Shown here: one piece after another, positions 40,764 to 51,336 of the stretch
How the letters are laid out: each line of letters opens with the position of its first letter
How positions within the stretch are numbered: position 1 is the stretch's first letter
Assembly (NCBI GenBank): GCA_029204225.1
Contig: CM055095.1
Coordinates: forward strand, 25,712,503 to 25,776,502
Origin: Diphasiastrum complanatum
Lineage: Eukaryota > Streptophyta > Lycopodiopsida > Lycopodiales > Lycopodiaceae
Direction: 5' to 3'
DNA: 64,000 nucleotides
Position numbers and translations under genes: made by a program
Notes under the pieces: generated by a model
What the model saw: the letters and a program-made list of their open reading frames with translations, nothing else
Database searches by the model: none
What the model was told of the DNA's origin: nothing

Positions 40764-41897
40764 TTATTTAATAAAATAAACAACTGTTCTTCTGGAGAAT
40801 TCGTCAATAAAAGTAATGAAATACTTTGCATCTAGCAATGAAGGAGTTTGCATAGGTCCACATATATCTGTATGAACAACATCTAACAGAACTTTTGCTG
40901 CATGCATATGGTTTGATCTAAAAGGAATCCTAGTCTGCTTTCCAAAGAGGTAGCTATGACAGACAGGGAGATCGACCTTACCAGAAGGATAGTCGAGATC
41001 AAGAACCATGGATTGTCTAGACATGTTCAAAATAGATGCATGATTCAAGTGTCCTAAACGATGATGCCATAGTAATGCTTTATTGACTAGAACAAAGGCT
41101 TTCACGGCTTGACTAGACTCAGAATAGAAATGTGCCAATCTATATAAGTAACTTTGCCTCTTGCCGAGTGCAAGGATCTTATCACTCCTATCAATAATTT
41201 TGCATTGATCAAATTCGAATTCTAACTTATGTTGATCATGCTGGAATCACAATCTTACAATACCTTCACCTTCAATAGTGTGAGTACTATTGTCACCAAG
41301 ATGAACAAATTTCTTCGTGTTGTAAGGCGTGTAGGAGTTGAAGATCTCACGTTGTGGGAAGATGAGTAAACTGTGTTTGGTTGTTGATCAGGTTGCTTGG
41401 CTGCGTTCTTCACTTGGAGAATTCGCCAATCCTTGATTTCATAGTTATTGCGCTTGCAATACTTGCAAAACATCTTCTTCTTTGACTGTGGATTTGATGA
41501 TTGTTCTTGACTTTGAGTCGGCTTTTGATTCGTTGCAGCCTTCTTGGAGTTGTTCTGCTTCTATCGCTTAGTGCCTTTGTTGACATATAGAGCATGAGAG
41601 GAGGAAGTAGACGAAGTGTCTTGACTTCTTCTATTGTCTTCTTGCAGCAACATAGTGATAACTCTAGTAAGAGTTAAATTTGAGTGTGTCGATATGATCA
41701 TCATCCAATTCTCATATGTAGAGGGCAAGCTTGAAAGCAATGTCGTAATTGCATCTTGATCGTCTATGAGTGATCCGACAGTGGCCATCTGTTGCAAGAG
41801 ATCTCTTAAACTGGTTAATGTGACTCTGAAGAGTATCACTAGTAGACATCTTGAATGTGAATAATTTCCTTCGTAGATGTAACTTAGTAGTTACGTC
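40764..41897 (-). pseudogene. Copia-4 gag C-part to integrase (second half of a split element)
   Basis: Read on the minus strand from 41897, the sequence starts in mid-gag (TTKLHLRRKLFTFKM, then DAITTLLSSLPSTYENWMMI). It passes a CCHC-like knuckle region (MFCKYCKRNNYEIKDW near 41473) and a broken protease zone. It then enters integrase (ALLWHHRLGHLNHASILNMS near 41080, HTDICGPMQTPSLL with the first catalytic Asp near 40860, FITFIDEFSRRTVVYF) and ends abruptly at about 40764. Its first bases, GACGT, match the target duplication at 49838-49842, where the first half of the same gag ends on the opposite strand. The gag codons are in register across that junction. RT, RNase H and the 3' LTR are missing. 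Confidence 0.88.
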
Positions 41898-42634
41898 TGT
41901 TAAATTTCACACATGTGGACTGTCCACTACATGTACTTGTGATCTCCTAAGGTGTGTAGATGCACCAAGATCAAGACTAGATTGAGATTCAAGATCTATC
42001 TTTGAATCTATGGCAAAAACACACTACTACATGCATTCAATCACTTCCAACTCTCACTCACACGTGTGGGAAGTATTCAAAAAATAATCTAAGTAAAAAC
42101 AAGCTGCTCTCCTCGGGTAGAGAGAGAAAATGCACCAAGAGCTCTCGGGTAGAGAGAGAAAGCTAGAAATCCAATAACTCACAAAATCCATGAAATCACC
42201 AAATCAATTGACTTCAAAATGAGGAGTACAATGATACTAGTAGGTCCACGAGCTACCACTATGCTTAACTATGATTGGACCACATTTTGTCACCTCTTGA
42301 TCCTATTGGATCATTGATCTATGCACCTCTTAATTCTATTGGACTATATTCAAGCACACCTCAATTTCCTATTGGACCTCACAAGGTTCCACCTCTATAT
42401 CCTATTGGACCTCTTGGAATTCATCAAACAAAAACTTTACACTTGTCTACACTCTAATTAGCAAGTGTTTAGCCTCTTACTCTATTTTGGCTCAATAGTG
42501 GCATTACAAGTGGAAATGCATAATTTGCCATCTATGCCAAATTTATTCCTATCAACATCCTACACCTAGATGCTTGATGTAAAAAACATAAGACCCCTAT
42601 ATCTAACATAGATAATCTTTTTCAATTCTTTACA
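41898..42634 (-). repeat. Copia-5 3' LTR, 737 bp
   Basis: Minus strand TGTAAAGAATTG...GAAATTTAACA. The same length as 49843-50579 and differing from it at fewer than about ten positions by eye. A short frame of 60 codons is identical in both LTRs but has no domain and is not considered a gene. Confidence 0.95.
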
Positions 42635-42650
42635 CTCCTCCTAAAAAAAT
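42635..42650 (-). other. Copia-5 polypurine tract
   Basis: Minus strand ATTTTTTTAGGAGGAG directly before the LTR start TGTAAAG. Confidence 0.8.
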
Positions 42651-42652
42651 AT

Positions 42653-43411
42653 CTATGAAGATTTGAGCATTGATCTTGATATAACTCCAAGATTAGATCT
42701 ATGCTTGATGAAAGCACTTTTGCTCAAAGGCTTGGTGAGTAGATCGGCAATACAAGAGGACGAGTTGACATGCTCCAAATAGATTTCTCCTCCAATAAGC
42801 TTTTCTCTCACAAAATGGTGTGCCACTTCTATGTGCTTGCTTCTTGCATGAAATATGGGAATATTGGCAAGAGCTTGGGCCGAGATGTTATCACACTTGA
42901 TCATTGGTAGATCATCCTCCTTGATGCAATTTAGTTCCATTAATAACCTCTTGATCCAAAGCACTTCTTTGGTAGTTGTAGTGAGTGCTTTGTACTCGGC
43001 CTCACATGAAGAGAGAGATATAGTATCTTGCTTTTTGGAAAGCCAAGATATTAGATTGCCTCCAAGAAAGATAGTGTATGCACTAATAGACTTTCGATCC
43101 ATCTTGTCACTTGCAAAGTCCGAATCCGAGTAGCCAATAATGGATAGATCTTCACTTTTATAGAGTAGACCATAATCACAAGATGAAGATACATATCTTA
43201 GAATCCTCTTGGCCATCTTCCAATGATGGATCTTAGGTTCTTGCATAAATTGACTCAATGTGTGCACACAAAAACTAAGATCGGGCCTAGTAATGGTAAG
43301 CCAAATCAAGGAGCCTACAAGACTCCTAAAAAGTGTGATGTCCTCAGAGGATCTTTCATCACCTTTATTAGGATCTTTTACAATTTGCTCTAGTGCATAG
43401 AGTGGCATCAA
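42653..43411 (-). CDS. Copia-5 RT C-terminus and RNase H (truncated, frame open)
   Basis: An open frame of 252 codons, 5'-truncated at the rearrangement point. It begins after the RT catalytic YVDD region, with LFRSLVGSLIWLTITRPDL. RNase H follows with GYSDSDFASDKMDRKSISAY (catalytic Asp), SWLSKKQDTISLSSCEAEY (catalytic Glu), KCDNISAQALANIPIFHARS, the IEVAHHFVRE block and the terminal CIADLLTKPL. It has no stop or frameshift, which fits a young element. The first ~10 codons (MPLYALEQI) may belong to the adjoining repeat, because similar bases are found at the end of the repeat copy at 56030-56050. It is not expected to be a functional protein on its own. Confidence 0.88.
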   Translation of the reverse strand: MMPLYALEQIVKDPNKGDERSSEDITLFRSLVGSLIWLTITRPDLSFCVHTLSQFMQEPKIHHWKMAKRILRYVSSSCDYGLLYKSEDLSIIGYSDSDFASDKMDRKSISAYTIFLGGNLISWLSKKQDTISLSSCEAEYKALTTTTKEVLWIKRLLMELNCIKEDDLPMIKCDNISAQALANIPIFHARSKHIEVAHHFVREKLIGGEIYLEHVNSSSCIADLLTKPLSKSAFIKHRSNLGVISRSMLKSS

Positions 43412-44110
43412 TCAAGAAGACTTCAAGAAAGGTGGGAGAAGAGCTCAAGGATCAATGAGGAAAGTTCTTTGAGCATGTTGGGGCTTTGAAAGAGATCTTC
43501 CTCCTTAATTAATTCTAATTACGATATCAAAGTGGCCCATGTATGAATAGAAAGGGACTACAATGTTAATACACGTGGTTGATTGTAGATAGTCTCTAGA
43601 TCTTAATTTCAAGTCAAAGTTGTGGAGTCCATATTACTCGATTATTTTGCCCTAGAATATATCCACAAATATGAATAGTGTAGAAAATTAAGAACACTAA
43701 TGTTGTAGTCACCATTCAATATGATAGCATAACGAAAAAGCATTTAACGTAGATAGAGAGAACCTCCATACTTAATAACAAATCAAACGACAAAGCAATA
43801 CATGAAGCCAACTTATTTGAGGTGAAAATTGACTCATATGTGGGAAGTAGTGCCTCTCCAATTCGCAGTAATGAATAGACAAGAGAAACTAGTAATGAAA
43901 AGCCAAAGGCCATCAAAGGCTGCCTTATATGGAAATCCAACCACCAATGGTCATTGATACCCAGAAGACACTAGGCAATTGCCTAATACTAAAGTGCATA
44001 CCAAAACTTAGCCTAACAAACTAGGAAAGGGACCATATCCCTGAAATTGATTATAATGCAATTTAGGCAGGTCAATAATGATGTATATCATTGGTGTTGT
44101 TTCATGTTAC
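43390..44110 (-). repeat. ~720-bp repeat, inverted partner of 55325-56055
   Basis: Its reverse complement aligns over its whole length with 55325-56055, roughly 85-90% identical by eye. Shared blocks are aagtcttcttgattgatgcc, ctttcaaagccccaac, tttggcttttcattactag, ttaagtatggaggttctctc and acatcattat plus gacctgcc. It may be a solo LTR or another dispersed repeat; I cannot assign a family. It abuts the broken inner edge of Copia-5. Confidence 0.85.
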
Positions 44111-44179
44111 ACTGTCCATGAATATCTGATGTGATTCACTCAAACAATCCAATGTCAATTGCATGATTTCACAATCTTG

Positions 44180-44610
44180 AACTCGCTCTCCAACAACAAC
44201 TAACTGATCACAAATCTCTTTGACCTTTAGTAGATGTTGCGCCACTATGCATTTGCAATGTGTGCAAGTTCGTCTTTAGGAATAACACTCAAGATGTGTT
44301 TGTTGTTTCAAACAATGCCTTCACCATATCCCAAGCCTCTTTCGATCCTTCAGAATCCTAAATGTAGGGAATGGTGGCATCTCTGACTGATAAATTGATC
44401 ACATTTTGTGCTTTTCGTTTTCTCTTGTCAACAGCTCGCTGATCTTCTTTAATTATTGGCCTTGTCTCTTCACTTGTCATGATCCCCACACTCCTTTTCC
44501 ATCAAAATGTTTTTCAGTTTAAATTTCCAAGTTGCATAGTTGTCGGCTCCTTCCAACAAACTTTCATTTAGAGTTGCTATTAATGTGCTTAGATGACCTA
44601 TGGTTGCAAA
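44180..44610 (-). pseudogene. Copia-type gag N-terminus relic
   Basis: The minus strand near 44580-44480 reads LNESLLEGADNYATWKFK then LKNILMEKE, the conserved N-terminal pattern of Copia gag (substrate-like NYxxWKFKM). It is followed by a stop and broken downstream gag. No LTR or primer site is recognisable next to it. Confidence 0.6.
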
Positions 44611-44741
44611 TCTAGCTACAAAATGGGAAAATTCATTGTGGAATTGACAAATGATGTCTTTGACTACTCATCAATCTAAACTATGGTTTAAAAGATATGC
44701 CACCTTGAAGATATTGACAATATAATGTCAAGAAAATGGCC

Positions 44742-46833
44742 TTAAGCTTGGAAAATGGCAGTTAATGCAAAACTGCCTTTTTCAAAAAATTTCTCCCTTG
44801 TTTGACAATTCGATTGTATGAGCTTTGCCCTTGTCTTTGAGGTCAATAAACTGATCTTCGATAAAGACGATATCTCGATTGGTGAATATTTTTTATTCAA
44901 AAAGATCATATAGCCTATAAGCTTTATTTGAAATAGTATAGCCAATGAAAATGGAGTTAATACTATGGAAGTCGAGCTTCTTCCTAATATCCTGAGGTAT
45001 ATGTGCGTAAGTGATACATCCAAACACGCGTAAATTCGAAAGTGATGGTTTGGAACATGTCCAAATTTCGTGTTTTGTTTGAGAGGCCTTTAGTCGAGCA
45101 TCTATTCTAGATATAAGCTGTAGTGGAAACAACTTTAGCCCAGAAGAATTTTGGAAGTGTCGCATGAGCAAGCATACAATTAGCCGCTTCGGCTAAGGTT
45201 CGATTCTTTCTCTCAGCAAATCCATTCGACTGAGGCGAATATGAGGTGATAAATTGTTGCTCAAATTGTTGTTCAATGCCATTGTTAAAGAAATACTTCT
45301 TGAATTTGATCAAGATGTACTCTTCCCCGTTATCAGACCTCAGTGCTTTGATTATTTTGCTAGTTTCCAATCCCGCACGCTCCTTGAATTGTCGAATTTT
45401 TTTAAAAGTCTCCGACTTTTGTTTAATGGAATAAATAGATGTTCTTCTCGAATATTCACCAACGAAGGTAATCAAATAATTTGCATTAAGCAATGATGGA
45501 GTTTGCATTGAACCACATATATTCGAGTGAACAACATCTAGAACATCTTTGCCTATGACTCGATCTAAACAAAATCCTAGTCTGTTTTCAAACAATGCAG
45601 CTATGACAAACAAGGAGGTCGACTTTATTGGTTGGATAGTCGAGATCAAGTGCTAAGGATTGTTTTGACATGTTCAACACAGATGTATGATTCAAATGGC
45701 CTATCTATTATTCCAAAGTAATGCCTTATTGACTAAAACAAATTTATTCAAGACTTGACTTTTATCAAAATAACAATGAATCAATCTATATAAGTATCCA
45801 TGTCTCTTGCCGAGTGCAAGGATCTTATTTGTCCTATCGTGACAATTCGACATTGATCAGACTCGAAAAATCTACCTTATGACCTAAATCAATAATTCTA
45901 TTTATTGACAACAGATTTGTAGAAAGTTTAGGTGCATGTAAAACATTTGATATGTCTCTAAGTATAAATGCTCCTTCTTCCATGTCGAGTATGGGAGATT
46001 GAGATGATACTATGACTACATTCGCTTGTTGATCTGATTGCTTGTTGACATTCTTTGCTTTCAATATCCCGCAATCTTGGATCTTATGATTAGTGCATTT
46101 GCAATACTTACAGAATATCTTCTTTTTCGACTTTGGATTCGATAATTGTGCTTGACCTTGTGTCAGCTTCTGATTCAATGTAGGTTGTTTAGAGTTTTTC
46201 TCCTTCTACCGTTTCAAGCCTTTGTTGACATATAGAGCATGAGATGATGAGTCAAAGAGGTGTCTTGACTTTTTCGATTGTCTTCTTGCACCAACATAGT
46301 GATAACTTGGTGAGGGTTAAATTTGAATTTGTCATCGTGATCATCACCCAGTTGTCATACATGGAAGGCATGCTAGATAGCAATGTCATAATTGCGTCTT
46401 GATTGTCAATGGTTGATGATCCGACAACTGCCATCTACTTCAAGAGATTCTTGAATTGGTTAACATGATTATGAAGAGAATCACCATTTGACATCTTGAA
46501 TGAGAGGAATTTCCTTCTGAGATGCAACTTGGAAGTCATGTCTCTCACATTATATAGTGCTCTTATGAGGTCCCATACTTCTTTCGAAGTTTGAGCTTAT
46601 GATATATGGCCAATATGAGTGTTTGATATATTGAAAATGATAAGTATGAAAGCTTCACCATCCTTCGATTTTCATTTAGAGTCGAATGTGTCATCTTCAA
46701 TCTTTAATTTGATACTCGTGACAACATCCCACAACTCGTTGACAATCAGTAAGGTGTTCATCTTAAATTTTCAGAAATAGTAATTAGATTCATTCAGCTT
46801 GTCTGTGATGAGACTGGCTTTGTTTGAATCCAT
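44742..46833 (-). pseudogene. Copia-6 gag-protease-integrase remnant
   Basis: The minus-strand gag starts at ATG 46833 (MDSNKASLITDKLNESNYY). It continues with NVRDMTSKLHLRRKFLSFKM near 46540, TLLSSMPSMYDNWVMI near 46380 and a knuckle-like region (FCKYCKCTNHKIQDCGI near 46115-46070). Integrase shows HSNICGSMQTPSLLNANY near 45500 (the catalytic Asp is replaced by Asn), the second Asp in RSDNGEEY near 45325, and AERKNRTLAE near 45200. Post-integrase sequence (LRVFGCITYAHIPQDI) runs to about 44742, where the element is cut before RT. The LTR and gag resemble Copia-4, so the two are one family. Frameshifts lie near 45650 and 45170. Confidence 0.87.
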
Positions 46834-46959
46834 GTGGAAGTTAGTTTGTCGCTGAATTGATGACTTAAGAATGAATTAATATCGTGCGATGCTATAATTG
46901 GAAATCAATAATAAGATACTGAAATTTGATACCATATATTGAAGATTATGAGCAAAATT

Positions 46960-46972
46960 GCTCTGATAATGA
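46960..46972 (-). other. Copia-6 primer-binding site
   Basis: Minus strand TCATTATCAGAGC next to the LTR end ...CCAACA. It matches the 3' part of TGGTATCAGAGC, with two changes at its start. Confidence 0.7.
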
Positions 46973-47190
46973 TGTTGGAAGAAGGAAAGATGATACAATA
47001 GTAACAAAATTGAAGTTGAAAAATGAACTAGCAAGCTTTGCGGAATAATGCTTCTTCTGATGCATGACTACGCCTATAAAAACGAACAAAGCTATCATGA
47101 CAATCGTCACGTTTGTACTTTTAGTAACTAACTTTGAAATCATTTGTACTAAAGTGATTTTGTAGTCAAACAATTACAGAGTATAATTGA
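46973..47190 (-). repeat. Copia-6 5' LTR, inner part
   Basis: Read on the minus strand, this matches the last ~220 bp of the Copia-4 LTR (aatttcaaagttagtt, ggcgtagtcatgcat). The outer part is not present beyond about 47190. Confidence 0.75.
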
Positions 47191-47328
47191 TAGATATATA
47201 ATATTGCAGTATCGGGTACTTTGTATTGTTAAACTTTATACAGCTATATTTTTACCTATTATGCTATAAATTGAAGGGTTCAAAGGGTTTGGTCTTGACT
47301 TGTCAAGAGAGACTATGTGAAATATTGT

Positions 47329-47330
<2 letters not shown>

Positions 47331-47409
<79 letters not shown>
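47331..47409. repeat. (CT)n microsatellite, ~39 units
   Basis: A perfect CT run of about 79 bp between two Copia LTR fragments. Confidence 0.97.
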
Positions 47410-47413
<4 letters not shown>

Positions 47414-47424
47414 GGTAATCGACA

Positions 47425-48015
47425 TCATGTTGGATTATTCTCTCATAATCTTATAGCTAATCTACATTCATTCATTTATCCAGCTCTGCAGTTTTATTTG
47501 TTCTCTACGTAGTCTACAAAAATACACGAGAATCTCAACAGGTGGCTTCAACAACGACGAACTATCGAAGGTGTCGAAGGCTGACAATTTCTATTTTCGT
47601 CTGTTATGAATCTAACGACTTAATTAAATTGGCTAGCAAGTAAATTTCCAAGAAGTCATAACTGGATGGATGACAGCGCATTGTGGCTAAGCTCCAATTA
47701 CGATCTATGACCTAATTAGTTGCCCTAATTGGATGGGCTTAAGCGATATTCTTCATTATTATAAATAGTTGATCATTAGAGGAGAGAAATACGACAATTT
47801 TTACATTGATGTTTCTACTTTGAATATTGCTAGCAGCGCTTACTACTTATCAACAGAAGTGCATTAAACAAAGTTATCAGTTACTCATAGACAGTTTAGA
47901 GTATGTAGCTGCATTTGCTATTGTTTTGTACTCGCATCATCTTATTTGTTTATGCTACTTACTAAAGCAATCATACATTCTTATTGTGTTCAATATTATG
48001 TCAAAATGTATGCAC
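47425..48015 (+). repeat. Partial LTR copy of the Copia-4 family
   Basis: Matches 8600-9110: gttggattattctc, ccagctct, agtctac...tacacg, then atttccaa...agatggatg and tataaatagttgat (TATA box near 47760). It lacks an internal part present at 8885-8970. Confidence 0.7.
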
Positions 48016-48824
48016 AAAGTACCATAAAGTGAAGCAAGTTTTAAGATGCCTAGCTGTTACTTGCCACCACCCCACACAACAAAACCGCACAAGTTAGTCG
48101 CGTGAGGAAGACACGTGTCATAGCTGAGCATCCGTTGTTATCCATGTCCAAAACAAGATTCACTGCTTTATCAGCTCAGTTGCATTTATAACAAGTACGT
48201 CCAATCTTCCCAATCATTTACTTCATCACTTAGCAATACATTCTGCCCTTTAACGGAGCCGTATCAGGGCACAAGCCATACTGATCAGTACAAGAGCAAA
48301 ATGAATGTATTAGGTTCACATCTATACTTTACATGTAAGCAACTATCTTTCACTACATTGATAGACAGAGACATGACTATGGCCATAACGCTAGGTACTA
48401 GAGCACCTCCATGCTATACTAGCCCCCATGGATATCCCATAACCGTTTTTCGGGAGTCCAAGCACCGAACAACTTGGGAAAATCCATGCCATTCAAGTGT
48501 ACCACATGGTCGAGCCCTATATGAGTACGTGACTTTAGTTATGATAACCGGACTTAGGATGCAGGAAAAAAATATTTTACAAAAACCACAAGATCATGTC
48601 CACTTTAACGCACATAAGATCAAACTTTCCTAGATTTTATAAGTAGTACCATTATAGGAAGCATTTGTAGTATTATCATGCATGTATAAGATTTCTCGTA
48701 GTAACAAGTAAGGCTACCCACCGTATTGGGGAAGTTCCGTATAGCATTGTATCTGAATGATAGGCAAAATTAGCTGTTCATATTTAGATCGAAGTCAAGA
48801 AGTTCTCAAGTTCAGCAAGTATTG
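48016..48824. other. Unassigned sequence between two LTR copies
   Basis: About 0.8 kb with no match elsewhere in the window and no domain-bearing frame. It may be an insertion within the Copia-4 LTR or the outer part of that LTR. Confidence 0.4.
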
Positions 48825-49300
48825 TAGTTAGCTCTCTATCAAGCTTTCAAGCTTGACTCTCTTGAGCATTCTAGCTCAGTCTTTTAGAGACTTATTTTAG
48901 AATTGCTATTATGCTACTGCTCATAAGTAGAGCTACTTATTATCAGACTTATTCTCAGTTATCCAAAGATAACTTAGAGTGCACGGTTTCTATTTGCTAT
49001 TGTTTTGCACTCATTAGCATCTGATTTTGTTTTTTCTGAATCAATACTATCTTCTTATTGCGTTCATTATATGTCAGAATGCATGCATCTCTGTATTGCT
49101 TTTGTAACTGATAGAAATTGTCTGCGAATTCAATACTTCATGTTTGGCTACGTAATCACTTAGTATCTAGCAATTTTAAAGTTAGTTGCTAATGATTGGA
49201 CGTGATTTCCATCACTACTGCTTTGTTCAATTTTTGATAGACGTAGTCATGCATTGGAAGTAGGAAGTTTTTGCTACTATTATCTATCCTATTTTCAACA
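48825..49300 (+). repeat. Copia-4 5' LTR, 3' part
   Basis: Matches 8885-9275 and ends ...cctattttcaaca at 49300, directly followed by a perfect primer site. The outer edge of the LTR is not resolved. Confidence 0.8.
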
Positions 49301-49313
49301 TGGTATCAGAGCA
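49301..49313 (+). other. Copia-4 primer-binding site
   Basis: TGGTATCAGAGCA directly after the LTR end, an exact initiator-Met type site. The motif gatatca/gtatcag recurs several times in the next 150 bp. Confidence 0.95.
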
Positions 49314-49548
49314 TTATATCATAGTATCAGTGTATACCTACATGATATCAAAGCATTGATTCTTCTTCAGGACCTAATACTATTTCGATATCAGAGCGAA
49401 AGCTCTAATACTTGATATCTTTCGCGATATCAAATTCATATCATATTCTTCAGTTCCTTTGAACCTTTCAGTATCAGAGAATTGATTTCCTGTTGTTGGC
49501 GTTACTACATCTTAGCGTCATCGATACAATCGACAGACAAAGTTCTAG

Positions 49549-49842
49549 ATGGATTCTCAAAAGTAAAGCTGGTCTTATCGTAGACAAGCTGAATGGATCC
49601 AATTATCATTTGTGGAAATTTAAGATGAAGACCTTGTTAATCACCAACGAGTTATGGGATGTTGTTATCGGTACAGAAGTAAAACCTGAAGACGACGACT
49701 CAAAGTGGAAATCGAAGGATGGTAAAGCTTTCGCACTTATTATCCTCAATATATCAGATACATGGATTGGACACATAGCTGAAGCTAAAATGTCAAAAGA
49801 TGTTTGGGACATCCTGAGCTCACTATATGATGTGAGGGACGT
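49549..49842 (+). pseudogene. Copia-4 gag N-part (first half of a split element)
   Basis: The gag start is the ATG at 49549 (as in Copia-6, MDS...), with a one-base shift a few codons in. It then reads KLNGSNYHLWKFKMKTLL, NELWDVVIGTEVKPEDD and SKDVWDILSSLYDVRD. It stops being gag at 49842, where Copia-5 inserted; the last five bases GACGT are the target duplication. The rest of the same gag is on the minus strand from 41897. Confidence 0.88.
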
Positions 49843-50579
49843 TGTAAAGAATTGAAAAAGATTATCTATGTTAGATATAGGGGTCTTATGTTTTTTACAT
49901 CAAGCATCTAGGTGTAGGATATTGATAGGAATAAATTTGGCATAGATGGCAAATTATGCATTTCCACTTGTAATGCCACTATTGAGCCAAAATAGAGTAA
50001 GATGCTAAACACTTGCTAATTAGAGTGTAGACAAGTGTAAAGTTTTTGTTTGATGAATTCCAAGAGGTCCAATAGGATATAGAGGTGGAACCTTGTGAGG
50101 TCCAATAGGAAATTGAGGTGTGCTTGAATAAAGTCCGATAGAATTAAGAGGTGCATAGATCAATGATCCAATAGGATCAAGAGGTGACAAAATGTGGTCC
50201 AATCATAGTTAAGCATAGTGGTAGCTCGTGGACCTACTAGTATCATTGTACTCCTCATTTTGAAGTCAATTGATTTGGTGATTTCATGGATTTTGTGAGT
50301 TATTGGATTTCTAGCTTTCTCTCTCTACCCAAGAGCTCTTGATGCATTTTCTCTCTCTACCCGAGGAGAGCAGCTTGTTTTTACTTAGATTATTTTTTGA
50401 ATACTTCCCACACGTGTGAGTGAGAGTTGGAAGTGATTGAATGCATGTAGTAGTTTGTTTTTGCCATAGATTCAAAGATAGATCTTGAATCTCAATCTAG
50501 TCTTGATCTTGGTGCATCTACACACGTTAGGAGATCACAAGTACATGTAGTGGACAGTCCACATGTGTGAAATTTAACA
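49843..50579 (+). repeat. Copia-5 5' LTR, 737 bp
   Basis: TGTAAAGAATTG...GAAATTTAACA, the inverted near-identical partner of 41898-42634. The 3' part carries a transcribed-looking ctctctctacccgagg segment. Confidence 0.95.
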
Positions 50580-50592
50580 TGGTATCAGATCC
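50580..50592 (+). other. Copia-5 primer-binding site
   Basis: TGGTATCAGATCC immediately after the LTR; one mismatch in the core to the initiator-Met type. Confidence 0.9.
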
Positions 50593-51336
50593 TACCTAAG
50601 GTTACCATGCATTTTGATCCATCTAAGTGAAATTTTTTTCATTAATCTTGAGCTAGAAGTTGTCAAGGCCCATTTTTCTAGCTATCTTGTTCAATCTTGG
50701 ATCAAAAGAGATCAAAAGGACATTGATTGGGTCTGACCTGGTACTGTACGGAATCAGGTGCTCAGACACGTGTGAGGAACATCCAATTTCAGTTTGGAAG
50801 TTCTCTCTCATGTTTGATCCATTTATCTTGCTTGATAGCTTGTTTTGAAGCTATTTTTGTCTAGTTTCTGTTGCAATCAGTTTCATTCCATTTGGTTGAG
50901 CCAATCAAAAGTTATAAGCTTTTGAAGAGGGTTAGGTAGGGCACCTAGACCTGGGTGGACACATTTGGTTTGGTCAAGAGATTGCTTGGTTGATCCAAAA
51001 TCACAGTTGTATGCTTGCCAATCTCATCTATATGTGATCTAGGCACTGTTTTGAGATCTTAGCCATTTTGTTTCATGCAATATCATTGTATTTGAGTCAA
51101 ATTTGGTTTTTTAGTGTATTTCACACGTGCTAAGAGTGTTAGATCCTAACTTTGCCTATACTCCATCATTTGATGTGAAATAGATCTTGTTTTAGAGAGA
51201 TTTGAGTAGCTAGTGAGAATCAATTCACAAATTGTTGTAAGATCTTTCATAGGAGGAGATACTACTCAATTATTGGATCCTATTGAAAGTGTGTAACAAC
51301 ATTTATTGTTCATCATTTGAGTTTTCTTGACTTCAA

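Larger units (their letters stand above)
41898..43411 (-). mobile_element. Copia-5, 3' half (RT end, RNase H, 3' LTR)
   Basis: The minus-strand 3' half of a Copia element: an open RNase H frame, polypurine tract and 737-bp LTR, flanked at its outer edge by GACGT (41893-41897, read on the minus strand). The other half, with a 5' LTR of the same length and near-identical sequence, is on the plus strand at 49843. The inner edge at about 43385-43411 is a breakpoint abutting a ~720-bp repeat. Confidence 0.9.

Noticed and set aside
42275-42457. 60-codon frame identical at 42275-42457 (+) and 50020-50202 (-)
   Set aside because: It is the antisense of the Copia-5 LTR. Identity reflects LTR duplication, not protein conservation.
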